Positions 34,042 through 43,003 of a stretch of DNA of 64,000 nt are shown in pieces (positions within the stretch are counted from its first letter, which is position 1; each line of letters opens with the position of its first letter). The position numbers and the translations under genes were made by a program. This DNA is from an uncultured Candidatus Saccharibacteria bacterium (lineage in GTDB: Bacteria; Patescibacteriota; Saccharimonadia; Saccharimonadales; Saccharimonadaceae), in contig CALGXC010000004.1 in assembly GCA_937936045.1 (NCBI GenBank), positions 310,001-374,000 of the forward strand, in the 5' to 3' direction. The notes beneath the pieces were generated by a model. It saw nothing but the letters and a program-made list of their open reading frames with translations, was not told the origin of the DNA and searched no databases.

Positions 34042-35195
34042 CGACGAGTCCTCTTCATTTCCGCTTGCACAGCCTCGATGATAAATTCGCCAGCTTGCTT
34101 TATATTCTCATCATTGTTCAACTTGCCTAAGGTAAGCCTTAGGCTTCCGTCAATCTCTGATTCGCCCAGACCAACACTCGCCAGTACATGAGAACGCGTT
34201 CCAGAATTAGCCGCACAAGCACTGCCCGTAGCCACTAGAACTCCACGAGATTCCAATAAGAACACCAATCTTTCAGCGTCAATTCCAGAAAATGATATAT
34301 TCAAAAAACTCACCAAACTTTTTTTCATATCTGATGATATCAACACCTCAGGAAAAGCCTGCCTCAAATCTTTTACCAAATTTTCTCGTAGTTTTCGCAG
34401 TCGCTTCACTTCGGCAGAACGTCGTTTTTGTGCCAATTCCAAAGCCGCCGCAAACCCAACCACGCCAGCAACGTTTTCAGTTCCGCTGCGCAACCCCAAT
34501 TCTTGACCACCACCAAAAATATTCGCTTTCAATGTAACGCCAGGTCGCACCCACAATAAACCAACTTGCTTTGGACCATAAACTTTCGCCGCAGATAATG
34601 TCAATAAATCAACGCCCAGCCTTTTAATTTTCACATCAATTAAAGCCGCCGCCTGCGAAGCGTCTGTGTGAAAAATCAACGGTAAAGATTCGCCATTTTC
34701 TTGGCGCCTGAGCCGTTCAGCTTTTACAATTTCCGCAATTTCTTCAATTGGTTGAATGTAGCCCAGCTCGTGGTTCACTAGCGCAACACTAACAAATCCA
34801 ACATCTGGCGTTAACATTTTTTTAACCGTGTTCGGGTCTATTCGTCCATTTTTCATTGGCGGAATAAGCTTCACTTCCGAACGCGCTTTCGCGGAATTAA
34901 TCACCGAATCATGCTCAATTGCCGAAATTAAACTTACGCCATTTGCCGCATTGAACGCCAAATTGACAGACTCAGTTGCTCCAGCTGTCATTATCAATTC
35001 ATCAGCCATCACACCCAAGCAGCGCGCCAGCCGAGCCTTCGCGTCTTGATATTCACGCTTTGTAAATATTGCTGGAGCGTACGGACTAGACGGATTGAAA
35101 AACTTTTCAGAAAAATATGGCAACATCGCATCAATCACCAACGGATCCATTGGCGTGGCAGCAGCATGATCAAGATAGATATAATCTTTATTCAC
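34038..35195 (-). CDS. Cysteine desulfurase (IscS/NifS class)
   Basis: A PLP enzyme that takes sulfur from cysteine to form a protein persulfide. The 385-residue protein has the LDHAAATPMDP N-terminus, a PLP His region (FHTDASQAAAL), the Lys-containing segment SAAKVYGPKQ, and the catalytic Cys loop ATGSACAANSGTRSH. With mnmA two genes downstream it probably supplies tRNA thiolation; no IscU partner is in view. The start is GTG at 35195, six bases after TGATATAAT, a predicted leaderless GTG message. Confidence 0.93.
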   Translation of the reverse strand: MNKDYIYLDHAAATPMDPLVIDAMLPYFSEKFFNPSSPYAPAIFTKREYQDAKARLARCLGVMADELIMTAGATESVNLAFNAANGVSLISAIEHDSVINSAKARSEVKLIPPMKNGRIDPNTVKKMLTPDVGFVSVALVNHELGYIQPIEEIAEIVKAERLRRQENGESLPLIFHTDASQAAALIDVKIKRLGVDLLTLSAAKVYGPKQVGLLWVRPGVTLKANIFGGGQELGLRSGTENVAGVVGFAAALELAQKRRSAEVKRLRKLRENLVKDLRQAFPEVLISSDMKKSLVSFLNISFSGIDAERLVFLLESRGVLVATGSACAANSGTRSHVLASVGLGESEIDGSLRLTLGKLNNDENIKQAGEFIIEAVQAEMKRTRR

Positions 35196-35201
35196 TTTTT
35201 T

Positions 35202-35210
35202 ATTATATCA
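35202..35210 (-). promoter_or_regulatory. Extended -10 promoter of the desulfurase operon (leaderless GTG)
   Basis: TGATATAAT on the minus strand, six bases before the GTG at 35195. Confidence 0.6.
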
Positions 35211-35645
35211 AAGCGGCCGACCGGTTTGCGGATCTTTCTTATACAATTGTCGAGAAACTCGCTCGTAATATTCCTTAGTTGCCAAGACAAAATTCTGAAG
35301 CTCGTCGCCCTCCAAGTAACTATAGCGATAATTCGGCTGAATCTTCAAAATTCCCTTCGGTTGCACTTCATAACGCGTCGTCAATTCTTGCCGACCACCC
35401 TTACCATCAGCAACTTCTTCATACCAAATCCAAGTATCTTTATCTAAATTAAAAAATTCTCGTCGCGCAACATACGCCGGCTTCTCGCCAAAAATTGTTG
35501 CGCCAATTTCACTTTCCAATTGGATTAGCTCGCGCTCGGTAAATTTCTTTAATGGGCGATCTTTTTTACGGAATTTCAATAAAGACACCGCGTCGCTATC
35601 ATCAGCAAAAACCAAACTTCGTACTTTTTTCAAAAACTTAGTCAC
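35208..35645 (-). CDS. Conserved-looking hypothetical protein, 145 residues
   Basis: A soluble protein with a basic N-terminus and many aromatic residues (DTWIWYEEVADGKGG, QPNYRYSYLEG). I do not recognise the family. It starts on GTG with AAGGAG about 9 nt upstream and overlaps the 115-residue gene before it by 4 nt. The operon with tatD and metG suggests a housekeeping role but does not tell which. Confidence 0.6.
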   Translation of the reverse strand: MTKFLKKVRSLVFADDSDAVSLLKFRKKDRPLKKFTERELIQLESEIGATIFGEKPAYVARREFFNLDKDTWIWYEEVADGKGGRQELTTRYEVQPKGILKIQPNYRYSYLEGDELQNFVLATKEYYERVSRQLYKKDPQTGRPL

Positions 35646-35989
35646 TCGCAGATCTCCTTGGTTTTATATTCACGTAAGCGTTGGAGTGAATTACCGATTG
35701 CCTGCACAGTTTCAAGCGGACTGTTGTTAATGTAGTCAAGACTTTTTTCATAGCTACCAAGTGCTTGATTACAAAAATCAACCGCCTCATTATCAGCAGA
35801 GTTTACCTTGATAATATTCTTAATATCCTTCCCGTCAATAGCAGCCTTCCCTAATTCAGGCTTTACCCCAGAATTACCATCGTACCTCTTGGCGTCAGAA
35901 AAAATCACGGCAAGTTTCTCGCGAGCTATTTTAATTTCAGGTGTTTCCGTAACACGTTCCGGCGTACTATTCATTTTCTCCACTTTCAA
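35642..35989 (-). CDS. Hypothetical protein, 115 residues
   Basis: A soluble, largely alpha-helical protein with no motif I can name. It overlaps tatD at its start and the 145-residue gene at its end, each by 4 nt (ATGA type), so it is translated as part of the metG-tatD operon. Confidence 0.55.
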   Translation of the reverse strand: MKVEKMNSTPERVTETPEIKIAREKLAVIFSDAKRYDGNSGVKPELGKAAIDGKDIKNIIKVNSADNEAVDFCNQALGSYEKSLDYINNSPLETVQAIGNSLQRLREYKTKEICE

Positions 35990-36804
35990 ATGCCAAAAAG
36001 TTCTTTTGTGTTGTGAAGAGTAGCTTGGCTTAAAACATCAAAATCAATATTTCGCTGCTTTGCCCAATGTTCAGCCACCAATCTCACATATTCTGGCTTG
36101 TTTATATTACCACGAAACGGCGCTGGTGTCAAGAATGGCGCATCAGTTTCTAGTAATAATCGCTCCAGCGGAATTGAAGCGAACAATTCTTTCTGCGATT
36201 GGTCTTTTGTGAACGTACTAATTCCATTAAGTCCAACATATAAATTTCGCGAAAAACCTTTTTCCAAATTATCGCGCGTGTCCGTAAAACTATGCAGTAC
36301 GCCGCGAAGCCCGTGAAAATTGTCAAAAATTGGCCAAAAATCATCCCAAACTGACGGCTGACCCGTGGCGCCATCGCGAACATGAAAACTTACTGGCAAA
36401 TCATAATCAATCGCCATTTGAAGCTGTGCCTCCAAGCCCTCAATTTGCGTTTCCCGCGGACTGTTATTGTAATAATAATCAAGCCCAATCTCACCAATTG
36501 CCACAATCGGAGAATTTTCCGTTTTATTCTCCAGCAAAGTTTTAACATCTCCCCAGCCATCTTTCGTATCGTGCGGATGAACACCAATTGCCGCCCAAGT
36601 AAACTCATGATTCACGGCAAATTCCACAGCTTGGCGGCTACTTCGCTGGTCAGTACCGACACAAATCATGCCAATATTCGCCTCGACCGTTTCTTTGTAA
36701 AATTGCTCACGATTGTCCGTAAAAAATTCCGTATCATGCAAATGACAATGCGAATCTATCAGACGTAAACCCTCAGTTGTACTTTTCTCATCAGCCTCAA
36801 TCAT
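35986..36804 (-). CDS. TatD family metal-dependent hydrolase
   Basis: A 272-residue TIM-barrel hydrolase of the TatD DNase family, which acts as a 3'-5' exonuclease in other bacteria. Metal ligands appear in DSHCHLHD, the E of AIGEIGLDYYY, HVRD, HSFTD and the ETDAPFLTP motif. It lies four bases after metG, the order seen in many bacteria where tatD follows metG. It ends in a 4-nt overlap with an unknown gene. Confidence 0.93.
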   Translation of the reverse strand: MIEADEKSTTEGLRLIDSHCHLHDTEFFTDNREQFYKETVEANIGMICVGTDQRSSRQAVEFAVNHEFTWAAIGVHPHDTKDGWGDVKTLLENKTENSPIVAIGEIGLDYYYNNSPRETQIEGLEAQLQMAIDYDLPVSFHVRDGATGQPSVWDDFWPIFDNFHGLRGVLHSFTDTRDNLEKGFSRNLYVGLNGISTFTKDQSQKELFASIPLERLLLETDAPFLTPAPFRGNINKPEYVRLVAEHWAKQRNIDFDVLSQATLHNTKELFGI

Positions 36805-36807
36805 AAA

Positions 36808-38319
36808 CTATTTAACCTGAGATTCTGTTTTCGGAGCGCGTGGATCTGGCGTGTGAATATATTTGCGCGGGAACAAAGGCGTCAATTCTGACGGAACGAC
36901 GCCGCTAGTAAACATATTGTGAATTTTCTCGGCAGTTTGTGGCATAAATGGACGCAACATGTCAGACACTTGCAACAACGTACCGCAAGCATACGCCAAG
37001 ATCTCACTCAAATGCGACTCCGCCTCTGGATCTTTATCGCGATTTTTAGCAACTTGCCATGGTTGAACTCGCTCAATATATTGATTCAAAGAGCGAACAA
37101 TTAGCCAAATTTCGTCCATTGCTTGATCGAACATATAACTTTCCATCGCCTGGCGATACGGTCCCATGTCGTGTTCTGATTGTGGAGCATCGCCAATAAC
37201 GCCAGCTTGATAACTCTGTACCATTTTAGCGACTCGCTGAACCAAATTACCCAAATCATTACCAAGCTCACCATTATACGCAGCTTCAAACTTTTCCCAA
37301 GTAAAGTCACCATCGTCTTGCGTCGGTACGTGGCGCAAGAAATAATATCGAAACGCCTCGGCGCCGTAATCTGGAATAATGTCAGTCGGACCAACACCAT
37401 TTCCAAGGCTCTTTGACATTTTCATTCCGCCAGAATTGATAAATCCATGGACAAGCAGAACCTTCGGAAGCGGTAAATCTAGCGCCATGAGCATTGCCGG
37501 CCAAATACCAGCGTGGAAACGGAGAATATCCTTGCCGATGACCTGCACATCAGCCGGCCAAAAAGATTGCCACTCTTCTGGACGATCAGGATAACCAATA
37601 ACCGTAATGTAATTACTCAGAGCATCTAGCCAAACGTACATGACTTGATTATCATCACCAGGAACCGGCACGCCCCAGCTAAGATTTTTACGCGGACGAG
37701 AAACCGACACATCTTTCAAGCCATCTTTCATCAATTCCAAAAACTCTTTTTTACGAAATTCAGGAACAATTTTCATTTTATTCGACTCAATCACTTGGCG
37801 AATGTTGTCCGAAAAAGCACTGGTTTTAAAATAGTAATTTTCCTCACTCAAACGCTGATACGGAGTTTGATGATCTGGACAAACCCCATTATTATCGGCA
37901 GCTTCTTTATCTGTAACGAAAGCTTCGCACCCCTGACAATACCAGCCTTCATATGAGCCTTTGTAAATGTAACCAGCCTCAACGAGTTTCTGCCAAATAT
38001 ACTGCACCGCAGCAACGTGATGCGCGTCAGTTGTTCGAATAAAATCCGTCACTGAAATATTCAGCTCGGAAATCATATTCTTAAAATTGATGTGCGTTTG
38101 ATCGACGTATTCTTGAGGTGTTTGATTTTGGCTGGCAGCTTTGGCGGCAATTTTATTGCCATGCTCATCCACGCCAGCTTGAAAACGAACTTCACGCCCG
38201 TTCTGTCTGGAATATCGCGCCCACACGTCTGCCAACATATAATCCATAGCATGCCCAATGTGCGGCAAGCCGTTTACGTAAGGAATAGCGGTAGTGATGT
38301 AAGCGTGTTTCTTAGTCAT
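36808..38319 (-). CDS. metG: Methionyl-tRNA synthetase
   Basis: Charges initiator and elongator tRNA-Met. The 503-residue protein is the short form without the C-terminal EMAP/dimerisation domain. It has a HIGH motif (GLPHIGHA), a zinc knuckle with CQGC and CPDH, and KMSKS (GGMKMSKSLGN). The ATG is six bases after TGTTATAAT, a leaderless arrangement, and the gene heads an operon with tatD and two unknowns. Confidence 0.96.
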   Translation of the reverse strand: MTKKHAYITTAIPYVNGLPHIGHAMDYMLADVWARYSRQNGREVRFQAGVDEHGNKIAAKAASQNQTPQEYVDQTHINFKNMISELNISVTDFIRTTDAHHVAAVQYIWQKLVEAGYIYKGSYEGWYCQGCEAFVTDKEAADNNGVCPDHQTPYQRLSEENYYFKTSAFSDNIRQVIESNKMKIVPEFRKKEFLELMKDGLKDVSVSRPRKNLSWGVPVPGDDNQVMYVWLDALSNYITVIGYPDRPEEWQSFWPADVQVIGKDILRFHAGIWPAMLMALDLPLPKVLLVHGFINSGGMKMSKSLGNGVGPTDIIPDYGAEAFRYYFLRHVPTQDDGDFTWEKFEAAYNGELGNDLGNLVQRVAKMVQSYQAGVIGDAPQSEHDMGPYRQAMESYMFDQAMDEIWLIVRSLNQYIERVQPWQVAKNRDKDPEAESHLSEILAYACGTLLQVSDMLRPFMPQTAEKIHNMFTSGVVPSELTPLFPRKYIHTPDPRAPKTESQVK

Positions 38320-38325
38320 AAAGAA

Positions 38326-38334
38326 ATTATAACA
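38326..38334 (-). promoter_or_regulatory. Extended -10 promoter of metG (leaderless)
   Basis: TGTTATAAT on the minus strand, six bases before the ATG at 38319. Confidence 0.65.
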
Positions 38335-38378
38335 GATTCAGCAGAGTGCCGCCACTGGCGTAAATGTCAATCATAGTA

Positions 38379-38387
38379 TGTTATAAT
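38379..38387 (+). promoter_or_regulatory. Extended -10 promoter of the choline-binding/Ltp surface protein
   Basis: TGTTATAAT; the leader of about 27 nt that follows carries AGGAGG at 38410-38415, five bases before the GTG at 38421. This differs from the leaderless layout of most neighbours. Confidence 0.6.
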
Positions 38388-38420
38388 AAAAATCGAAACA
38401 ATACTTAATAGGAGGAGATT

Positions 38421-39881
38421 GTGAAGAAAATTTTAAAAAGCTTAGTGGCGGCAATGATCGTAAGTGTCACCATAGTCACAGCAAGCACACCTACAACAAC
38501 CCATGCGGCAAGCGGAGATTGGCGCAAAGACTCAATCGGATGGTGGTATAGAAATTCAGACGGCAGTTACCCAAAGAGCAAATGGGAGAGGATTGGCGAT
38601 AAATGGTACTACTTTGATGGTCGCGGATATATCATTCACAGCAAATGGGAGTATATAAACGGGCACTGGTACTATTTCAATACTAGCGGTCACATGATAG
38701 AAAATACCTGGAAGATGATCGGAGACAAGTGGTACTACTTCGACACTAAAGGTCACATGCTGCATGACCAGTGGGTCGGCGACTACTACGTCGGTAAAAA
38801 TGGCGATATGTTAAAGAATACCGTCACACCAGACAACTATGTAGTTGGAAGCGACGGAAAATGGGACAAGAGGTTTTCAAGAGAATTAGCAGAAAAAGCT
38901 AAAACCCGATTCAACGCCCAATATTTAAATCTATACCATTCCGACCACTCAAAATACGCAGAAGCTTACAGTATTACCTTCGGAAATAGAGGAGAATACA
39001 ATACCGCACTCCAATTAATCGAGATAATTTACCCAGAATACAATGCTGTAGATAACGCGAAAAGGGCAATAAAAAAGATTGTAGACGACCAGAATAGCCC
39101 TAACAATCCCGCGCTATTGGTATTTCGACACTCGAAACATTCAATAACACGCAGCCTCACTTCCCATGACGTTAGCGAAAATACCCACAGTTACTATATG
39201 TTCTCAGAAGAAGAGGTTAATAAGGCTTTTGTGGCGCTAAGTAACGAAATCGACTTTACTAAATTCTTTAAAGATCAGGCTATAAAGACTCTAAAGAATA
39301 TAGAGCACGCCTACAGTATCTCATCAAAAAATAACTATGAAAAATTCCTCGCTGCTAGAGGGTTTACTAAAGAGGAGATTGACAATGCATTTAAGTCTGT
39401 AAAGATAGATTTTGTAAAAAATGCCCAGCACGTAGCCAATAGAACCTTACACCTCAACAAGAAATCCATAGATTCAAGATCGTACATCATAAAATATTTA
39501 ACAGATAAGACTTACAATTATCAATTTACTAAAGAAGAGGCAGAAGAAGGAGTTAATCGCCTGAACTATGACTTTAAAATCAATCTGCGCAACCTTATTG
39601 AAATTAATTTCATAACCAATAACGATATCTCCTCAAGAGAATCCATAGTAGCCCATATAGTAAAGTACAATCTGTTCGAAGAGTCTGAGACCCGAGAAGT
39701 ATTAAAAGAATACAATATTAATTACACTGAGCGAGCACGACTACGAGCTATAGACATTCTGAAGAATGGAAAATATAGTAGAAGTGACTTGATAAAAACT
39801 CTTACTGATCAATGGAAGTTCACCAAAGAAGAGGCCACTAATGCTGTTAAGGATTTAAAGCACGAGAATTTGATAGATTAA
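38421..39881 (+). CDS. Secreted protein with choline-binding-type repeats and Ltp-like repeats
   Basis: A 486-residue secreted protein. After a signal peptide (about residues 1-30) come five or six cell-wall-binding repeats of the choline/glucan type (KWYYFDGRGYIIHSKW, HWYYFNTSGHMI, KWYYFDTKGHML), then at least four ~45-residue helical repeats, each ending in a FTKEEA-like motif (for example YSRSDLIKTLTDQWKFTKEEA), resembling the Ltp family of surface lipoproteins. The first module binds teichoic-acid choline or glucans in Gram-positive bacteria; Ltp is known from phage superinfection exclusion. Expression from SD plus GTG. Likely acquired from a Gram-positive host lineage and able to bind host surfaces; both points are inference. 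Confidence 0.8.
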   Translation: MKKILKSLVAAMIVSVTIVTASTPTTTHAASGDWRKDSIGWWYRNSDGSYPKSKWERIGDKWYYFDGRGYIIHSKWEYINGHWYYFNTSGHMIENTWKMIGDKWYYFDTKGHMLHDQWVGDYYVGKNGDMLKNTVTPDNYVVGSDGKWDKRFSRELAEKAKTRFNAQYLNLYHSDHSKYAEAYSITFGNRGEYNTALQLIEIIYPEYNAVDNAKRAIKKIVDDQNSPNNPALLVFRHSKHSITRSLTSHDVSENTHSYYMFSEEEVNKAFVALSNEIDFTKFFKDQAIKTLKNIEHAYSISSKNNYEKFLAARGFTKEEIDNAFKSVKIDFVKNAQHVANRTLHLNKKSIDSRSYIIKYLTDKTYNYQFTKEEAEEGVNRLNYDFKINLRNLIEINFITNNDISSRESIVAHIVKYNLFEESETREVLKEYNINYTERARLRAIDILKNGKYSRSDLIKTLTDQWKFTKEEATNAVKDLKHENLID

Positions 39882-39899
39882 TTCAGTCTTTTAGCGTAA

Positions 39900-39935
39900 A
39901 GAACGGCTCAGTTTAAAACCACTGAGTCGTTCTTA
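39900..39935. terminator. Bidirectional terminator between the surface protein and rsmA
   Basis: A 12-bp stem (AGAACGGCTCAG/CTGAGTCGTTCT, one mismatch) around a 10-base loop, with TATTT on the plus side and a TTTACG tract on the minus side. It serves two convergent genes. Confidence 0.75.
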
Positions 39936-39936
39936 T

Positions 39937-40722
39937 TTAATTCCGCCACTCTTTCAGCAATCTCTTCCAATCTTCAATCGACAAATCTTCAGCGCGAACA
40001 TCTGGTGAAATTCCTGCATTTTTCAGCAATTCTTCCGCCACACTCTTGTCAATCCCCAACCCGCCACTCAAGCTAGAGCGCAACTTCTTGCGCTTTGCAG
40101 AAAATCCAGCCTTAACAATGCGGAAAAAATCTCTCTGATCTTCTGAGGTGATTAACGGATTGTCACGAATCCTCAAAACTACAACCTGCGAGTCAACCTT
40201 TGGTGGTGGCGTAAAAAACTGCCTAGGAACTTCAATATCCAGCTCCGCTTCGGCAAAAATCTGAACGCTCACAGACAGAACGCTCATATTCCCAGCCTCT
40301 GCCGCAATTCTCTCGGCAACTTCTTTTTGCACCAATAGCACCGCAATGCTCGGCTTATTTTCCGCAGTCATCAATTTTTCAACAATTTTGCTAGTAATGT
40401 AATATGGGACGTTAGCTACAACTTTGTAATTTTTTGGCAATTGATTCAGATCAAATTGTAATATATCTTGATTCACGACAGTTAATTTTTTCCCAGGAAA
40501 TTGCCCTGGTAGTTTTCGCGCCAAATCCGCGTCAAACTCTACAGCGGTCACCGAATTAGCCCTAGCCAACAAGCGACTAGTCAAAGTACCCAGCCCCGGG
40601 CCGATCTCCAGCACAACATCATCACCCGTCAATTCGGCCGCTTCAGCAATATCCGCCAAAATCTCCGGATCCTTCAGCCAGTGCTGTCCAAGCGATTTTT
40701 TTGGTCCACGAGAAGAAACCAT
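39937..40722 (-). CDS. rsmA: 16S rRNA adenine dimethyltransferase RsmA (KsgA)
   Basis: Dimethylates two adjacent adenosines near the 3' end of 16S rRNA using SAM. The 261-residue protein starts with KKSLGQHWLKDP, has the SAM motif EIGPGLGTLT, NVPYYITS as the catalytic NxPY motif, and the C-terminal helical domain. It starts immediately after the stop of a YabE-like gene; the same neighbourhood occurs in Bacillus (yabE-rnmV-ksgA), here without rnmV. Confidence 0.96.
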   Translation of the reverse strand: MVSSRGPKKSLGQHWLKDPEILADIAEAAELTGDDVVLEIGPGLGTLTSRLLARANSVTAVEFDADLARKLPGQFPGKKLTVVNQDILQFDLNQLPKNYKVVANVPYYITSKIVEKLMTAENKPSIAVLLVQKEVAERIAAEAGNMSVLSVSVQIFAEAELDIEVPRQFFTPPPKVDSQVVVLRIRDNPLITSEDQRDFFRIVKAGFSAKRKKLRSSLSGGLGIDKSVAEELLKNAGISPDVRAEDLSIEDWKRLLKEWRN

Positions 40723-41742
40723 TTAGCGCCCATCTCCATTCGTCCAGTCAGTCGCCAAGTCGAATCCGTGCGGATGCTTGGCTGCAAATCCACCGGTATC
40801 GTAAACCTTGCCCGGACCCATACTAGTCTCAACCACCGAACATCGCGGATAATTACCATAATTAGCCGCCACCAAAATATAACCATCTTTATCAACCTTC
40901 GCGCCATCCGCCCGCACTGTATAAGTACCGCCGCTACCACAAGCTTTTATCACAATATTCATCGGCAAATCATAATACGTCTCGCGATGCGCCACGCCCT
41001 TAGAATCGGTAAATATCTGCGCGCCCTTACTTTTCGTCAATGGATTTTTAGGCTTCGTACCAATTATTTCAATCTGCTTCTTTGGCTGCTTTGTGATTTC
41101 GCTAGCAACTTCCTTACGACTAATCTCGCGCTCATTCTCTACCTCAACCTGATAAGTCACCTTCCGCACACCTTTTTCCCCGAGCTGCTTAACGCTCTTA
41201 AATCCAATCGGCTGAGAATCGTCCTTAATCTGCTCAATATCAAAATTAATATCAACTTCTTCAGTTATCGTTCGCTGTTTTGATCGCTCAATCTTCATCA
41301 CCAGACCCACGCCGTTCACCAAAAGATCGTCAGAATTCGTAAAATGCGTCTTATCTTCGCGATACAAAGTCAGCCCAGCAACCTTCGCGATCAAAGCTGG
41401 CGTTTGTTCAGCTGTGGTTATTTTCAAGCGTTTATTTCCATCGACGATTGTTATTGGACGAGCGCGGAAAATATTGACCTGGTATTTTGCGCCGGTCAGT
41501 TCCATATCAATATTTGGCTCAACCGCGTCAATCTTTTCGTCAATCGTAATCTTAGCCGCACGCAAGGCCTGCCTAACAGTCAATGCATTTGTGATAATGG
41601 TCTTTTCTTCACCGCGATCATAAATACGAACCAAATGTTCACCAGAAGTCTTTCCGTCAGCAAACGAAATCATTGGAGTTGCAATCGCAACCAACACAGC
41701 CAATCCAATAATTTTTCCAAAAAATAAACCTTTTGCGCGCAT
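40723..41742 (-). CDS. YabE-like wall protein: DUF348, G5 and 3D domains
   Basis: A 339-residue secreted protein from the ATG at 41742 (an in-frame GTG at 41760 is possible). It has a signal peptide (about residues 1-30), DUF348 repeats containing FRARPITIVDGNKRLK, a G5 domain, and a C-terminal 3D domain with three Asp residues (VYDTGG, GFDLATDW), a fold shared with lytic transglycosylases. Predicted to bind and cut peptidoglycan. It is a tandem paralogue of the next gene upstream and adjoins rsmA as in Bacillus. Confidence 0.87.
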   Translation of the reverse strand: MRAKGLFFGKIIGLAVLVAIATPMISFADGKTSGEHLVRIYDRGEEKTIITNALTVRQALRAAKITIDEKIDAVEPNIDMELTGAKYQVNIFRARPITIVDGNKRLKITTAEQTPALIAKVAGLTLYREDKTHFTNSDDLLVNGVGLVMKIERSKQRTITEEVDINFDIEQIKDDSQPIGFKSVKQLGEKGVRKVTYQVEVENEREISRKEVASEITKQPKKQIEIIGTKPKNPLTKSKGAQIFTDSKGVAHRETYYDLPMNIVIKACGSGGTYTVRADGAKVDKDGYILVAANYGNYPRCSVVETSMGPGKVYDTGGFAAKHPHGFDLATDWTNGDGR

Positions 41743-41798
41743 AATAATTTGACAATTCACACAATGTATTAGAAAAATTATATCAGATTTTGGAACTA

Positions 41799-42965
41799 TT
41801 ATCTATAGATATCCTGAAGTCCCATTTTAACCTTACAGGTCGGCCATGGTTGCCAGCCGCGAGCCTTGTAAGTTTGCCACGCCTTTTCGTCCTGCACGGC
41901 AGCTGGAGCGTCAGAAGCCAGTTCGTATCCGCCATAATTTCCCCAAGTTCGTTTGTCAAACTGATATGCACCGTAATATCCATTTCCAGTATTTGACGTA
42001 TAACTACCCTCGCAACTTCTCAATCTAGCGAGCGCTTCAGAAAAACTGCCAGAAAATGACGTAGAGCTTTTCGTCCCCACAATCTCAATCTGCTTCTTTG
42101 GTTCTTTTGTCACAACACTAGCGATTTCCTTACGGCTCACCTCCACACCGTTCTTCATCTCGATTTCATAAGTGACATTTTTCTTACCGTTCTCGCCCGC
42201 TTGTTTTACTTCGCGATATCCCGAATCTCGATTCGCGTCTTGGACTTTTTCAACCTCAAATTTCACTTCTTCTTCTGCGGTTATAGTTTGCTTGCCATTG
42301 CGCCAAAGTTCAATTTTCATTCCAGGAATAATTTTTGCCGAACGATCCACAGACAACGTATCATCTTTCTTTGGGTTGATATTCTTCTCTTTCAATAGCT
42401 CGCCAACCGTCTTAGCATGCGTGCGGATGACAGATTCTTTGCCGTAAAGTACAAAATTAACCATCGAGGCTCTGTCAATTTTCATCACCATGTTTGCGCC
42501 ATCAACCGCCATATTATCGGAATTGGATAGAGTAGTTTTGTCCTCTTCAAAAACTTCAATTCCAGCAGCCTTCGCAATCAAAGCCGGCGTCTGCTCGGCA
42601 GTAGTTACCTTTAGACGCTTATTTCCATCAACGATTGTTATTGGACGAGCGCGAAAAATATTAATGTTGTACTTCTCTGCCACCATCTCCGAATCAAGAC
42701 TCGGCTCGACTACGTCTTGGCGTTCATCAATAGAAAACTTAGCCAATTTCAAAGCCTCGCGAATCGTCCTCGCTTTTGTAACAATCGTCTTTTCTGCGCC
42801 CCTATCGTAAATCGTTACCAACTTTTCACCAGCCTTAGTTGCCGGCTTAGTAGCATCAGCCAATGCTTGATTGACGAAAAATAAACCGCCAACCAGCATC
42901 AATATCGCGCCAGAAACGAACGTAATTTTCTTAGAATAGTGTTTTGCTTGTAATCTTATACCCAT
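41799..42965 (-). CDS. DUF348-G5 protein with Rpf/transglycosylase-like C-terminus
   Basis: A 388-residue secreted protein: signal peptide (about residues 12-37), DUF348 repeats (again with FRARPITIVDGNKRLK), G5, and a C-terminal resuscitation-promoting-factor-like domain (LARLRSCEGSYTSNTGNGYYG, then AYQFDKRTWGNYGG) whose Glu is the expected catalytic residue. Rpf domains cleave glycan strands. It shares its N-terminal two-thirds with the 3D-domain paralogue downstream. A TGATATAAT at 42995-43003 lies about 30 nt upstream. Confidence 0.87.
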   Translation of the reverse strand: MGIRLQAKHYSKKITFVSGAILMLVGGLFFVNQALADATKPATKAGEKLVTIYDRGAEKTIVTKARTIREALKLAKFSIDERQDVVEPSLDSEMVAEKYNINIFRARPITIVDGNKRLKVTTAEQTPALIAKAAGIEVFEEDKTTLSNSDNMAVDGANMVMKIDRASMVNFVLYGKESVIRTHAKTVGELLKEKNINPKKDDTLSVDRSAKIIPGMKIELWRNGKQTITAEEEVKFEVEKVQDANRDSGYREVKQAGENGKKNVTYEIEMKNGVEVSRKEIASVVTKEPKKQIEIVGTKSSTSFSGSFSEALARLRSCEGSYTSNTGNGYYGAYQFDKRTWGNYGGYELASDAPAAVQDEKAWQTYKARGWQPWPTCKVKMGLQDIYR

Positions 42966-42994
42966 AAGTTCACACCCACAACGCAGGTATTCTT

Positions 42995-43003
42995 ATTATA
43001 TCA
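42995..43003 (-). promoter_or_regulatory. Extended -10 promoter of the Rpf-like gene
   Basis: TGATATAAT on the minus strand. The predicted leader is about 22 nt, so this gene is not leaderless. Confidence 0.45.
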
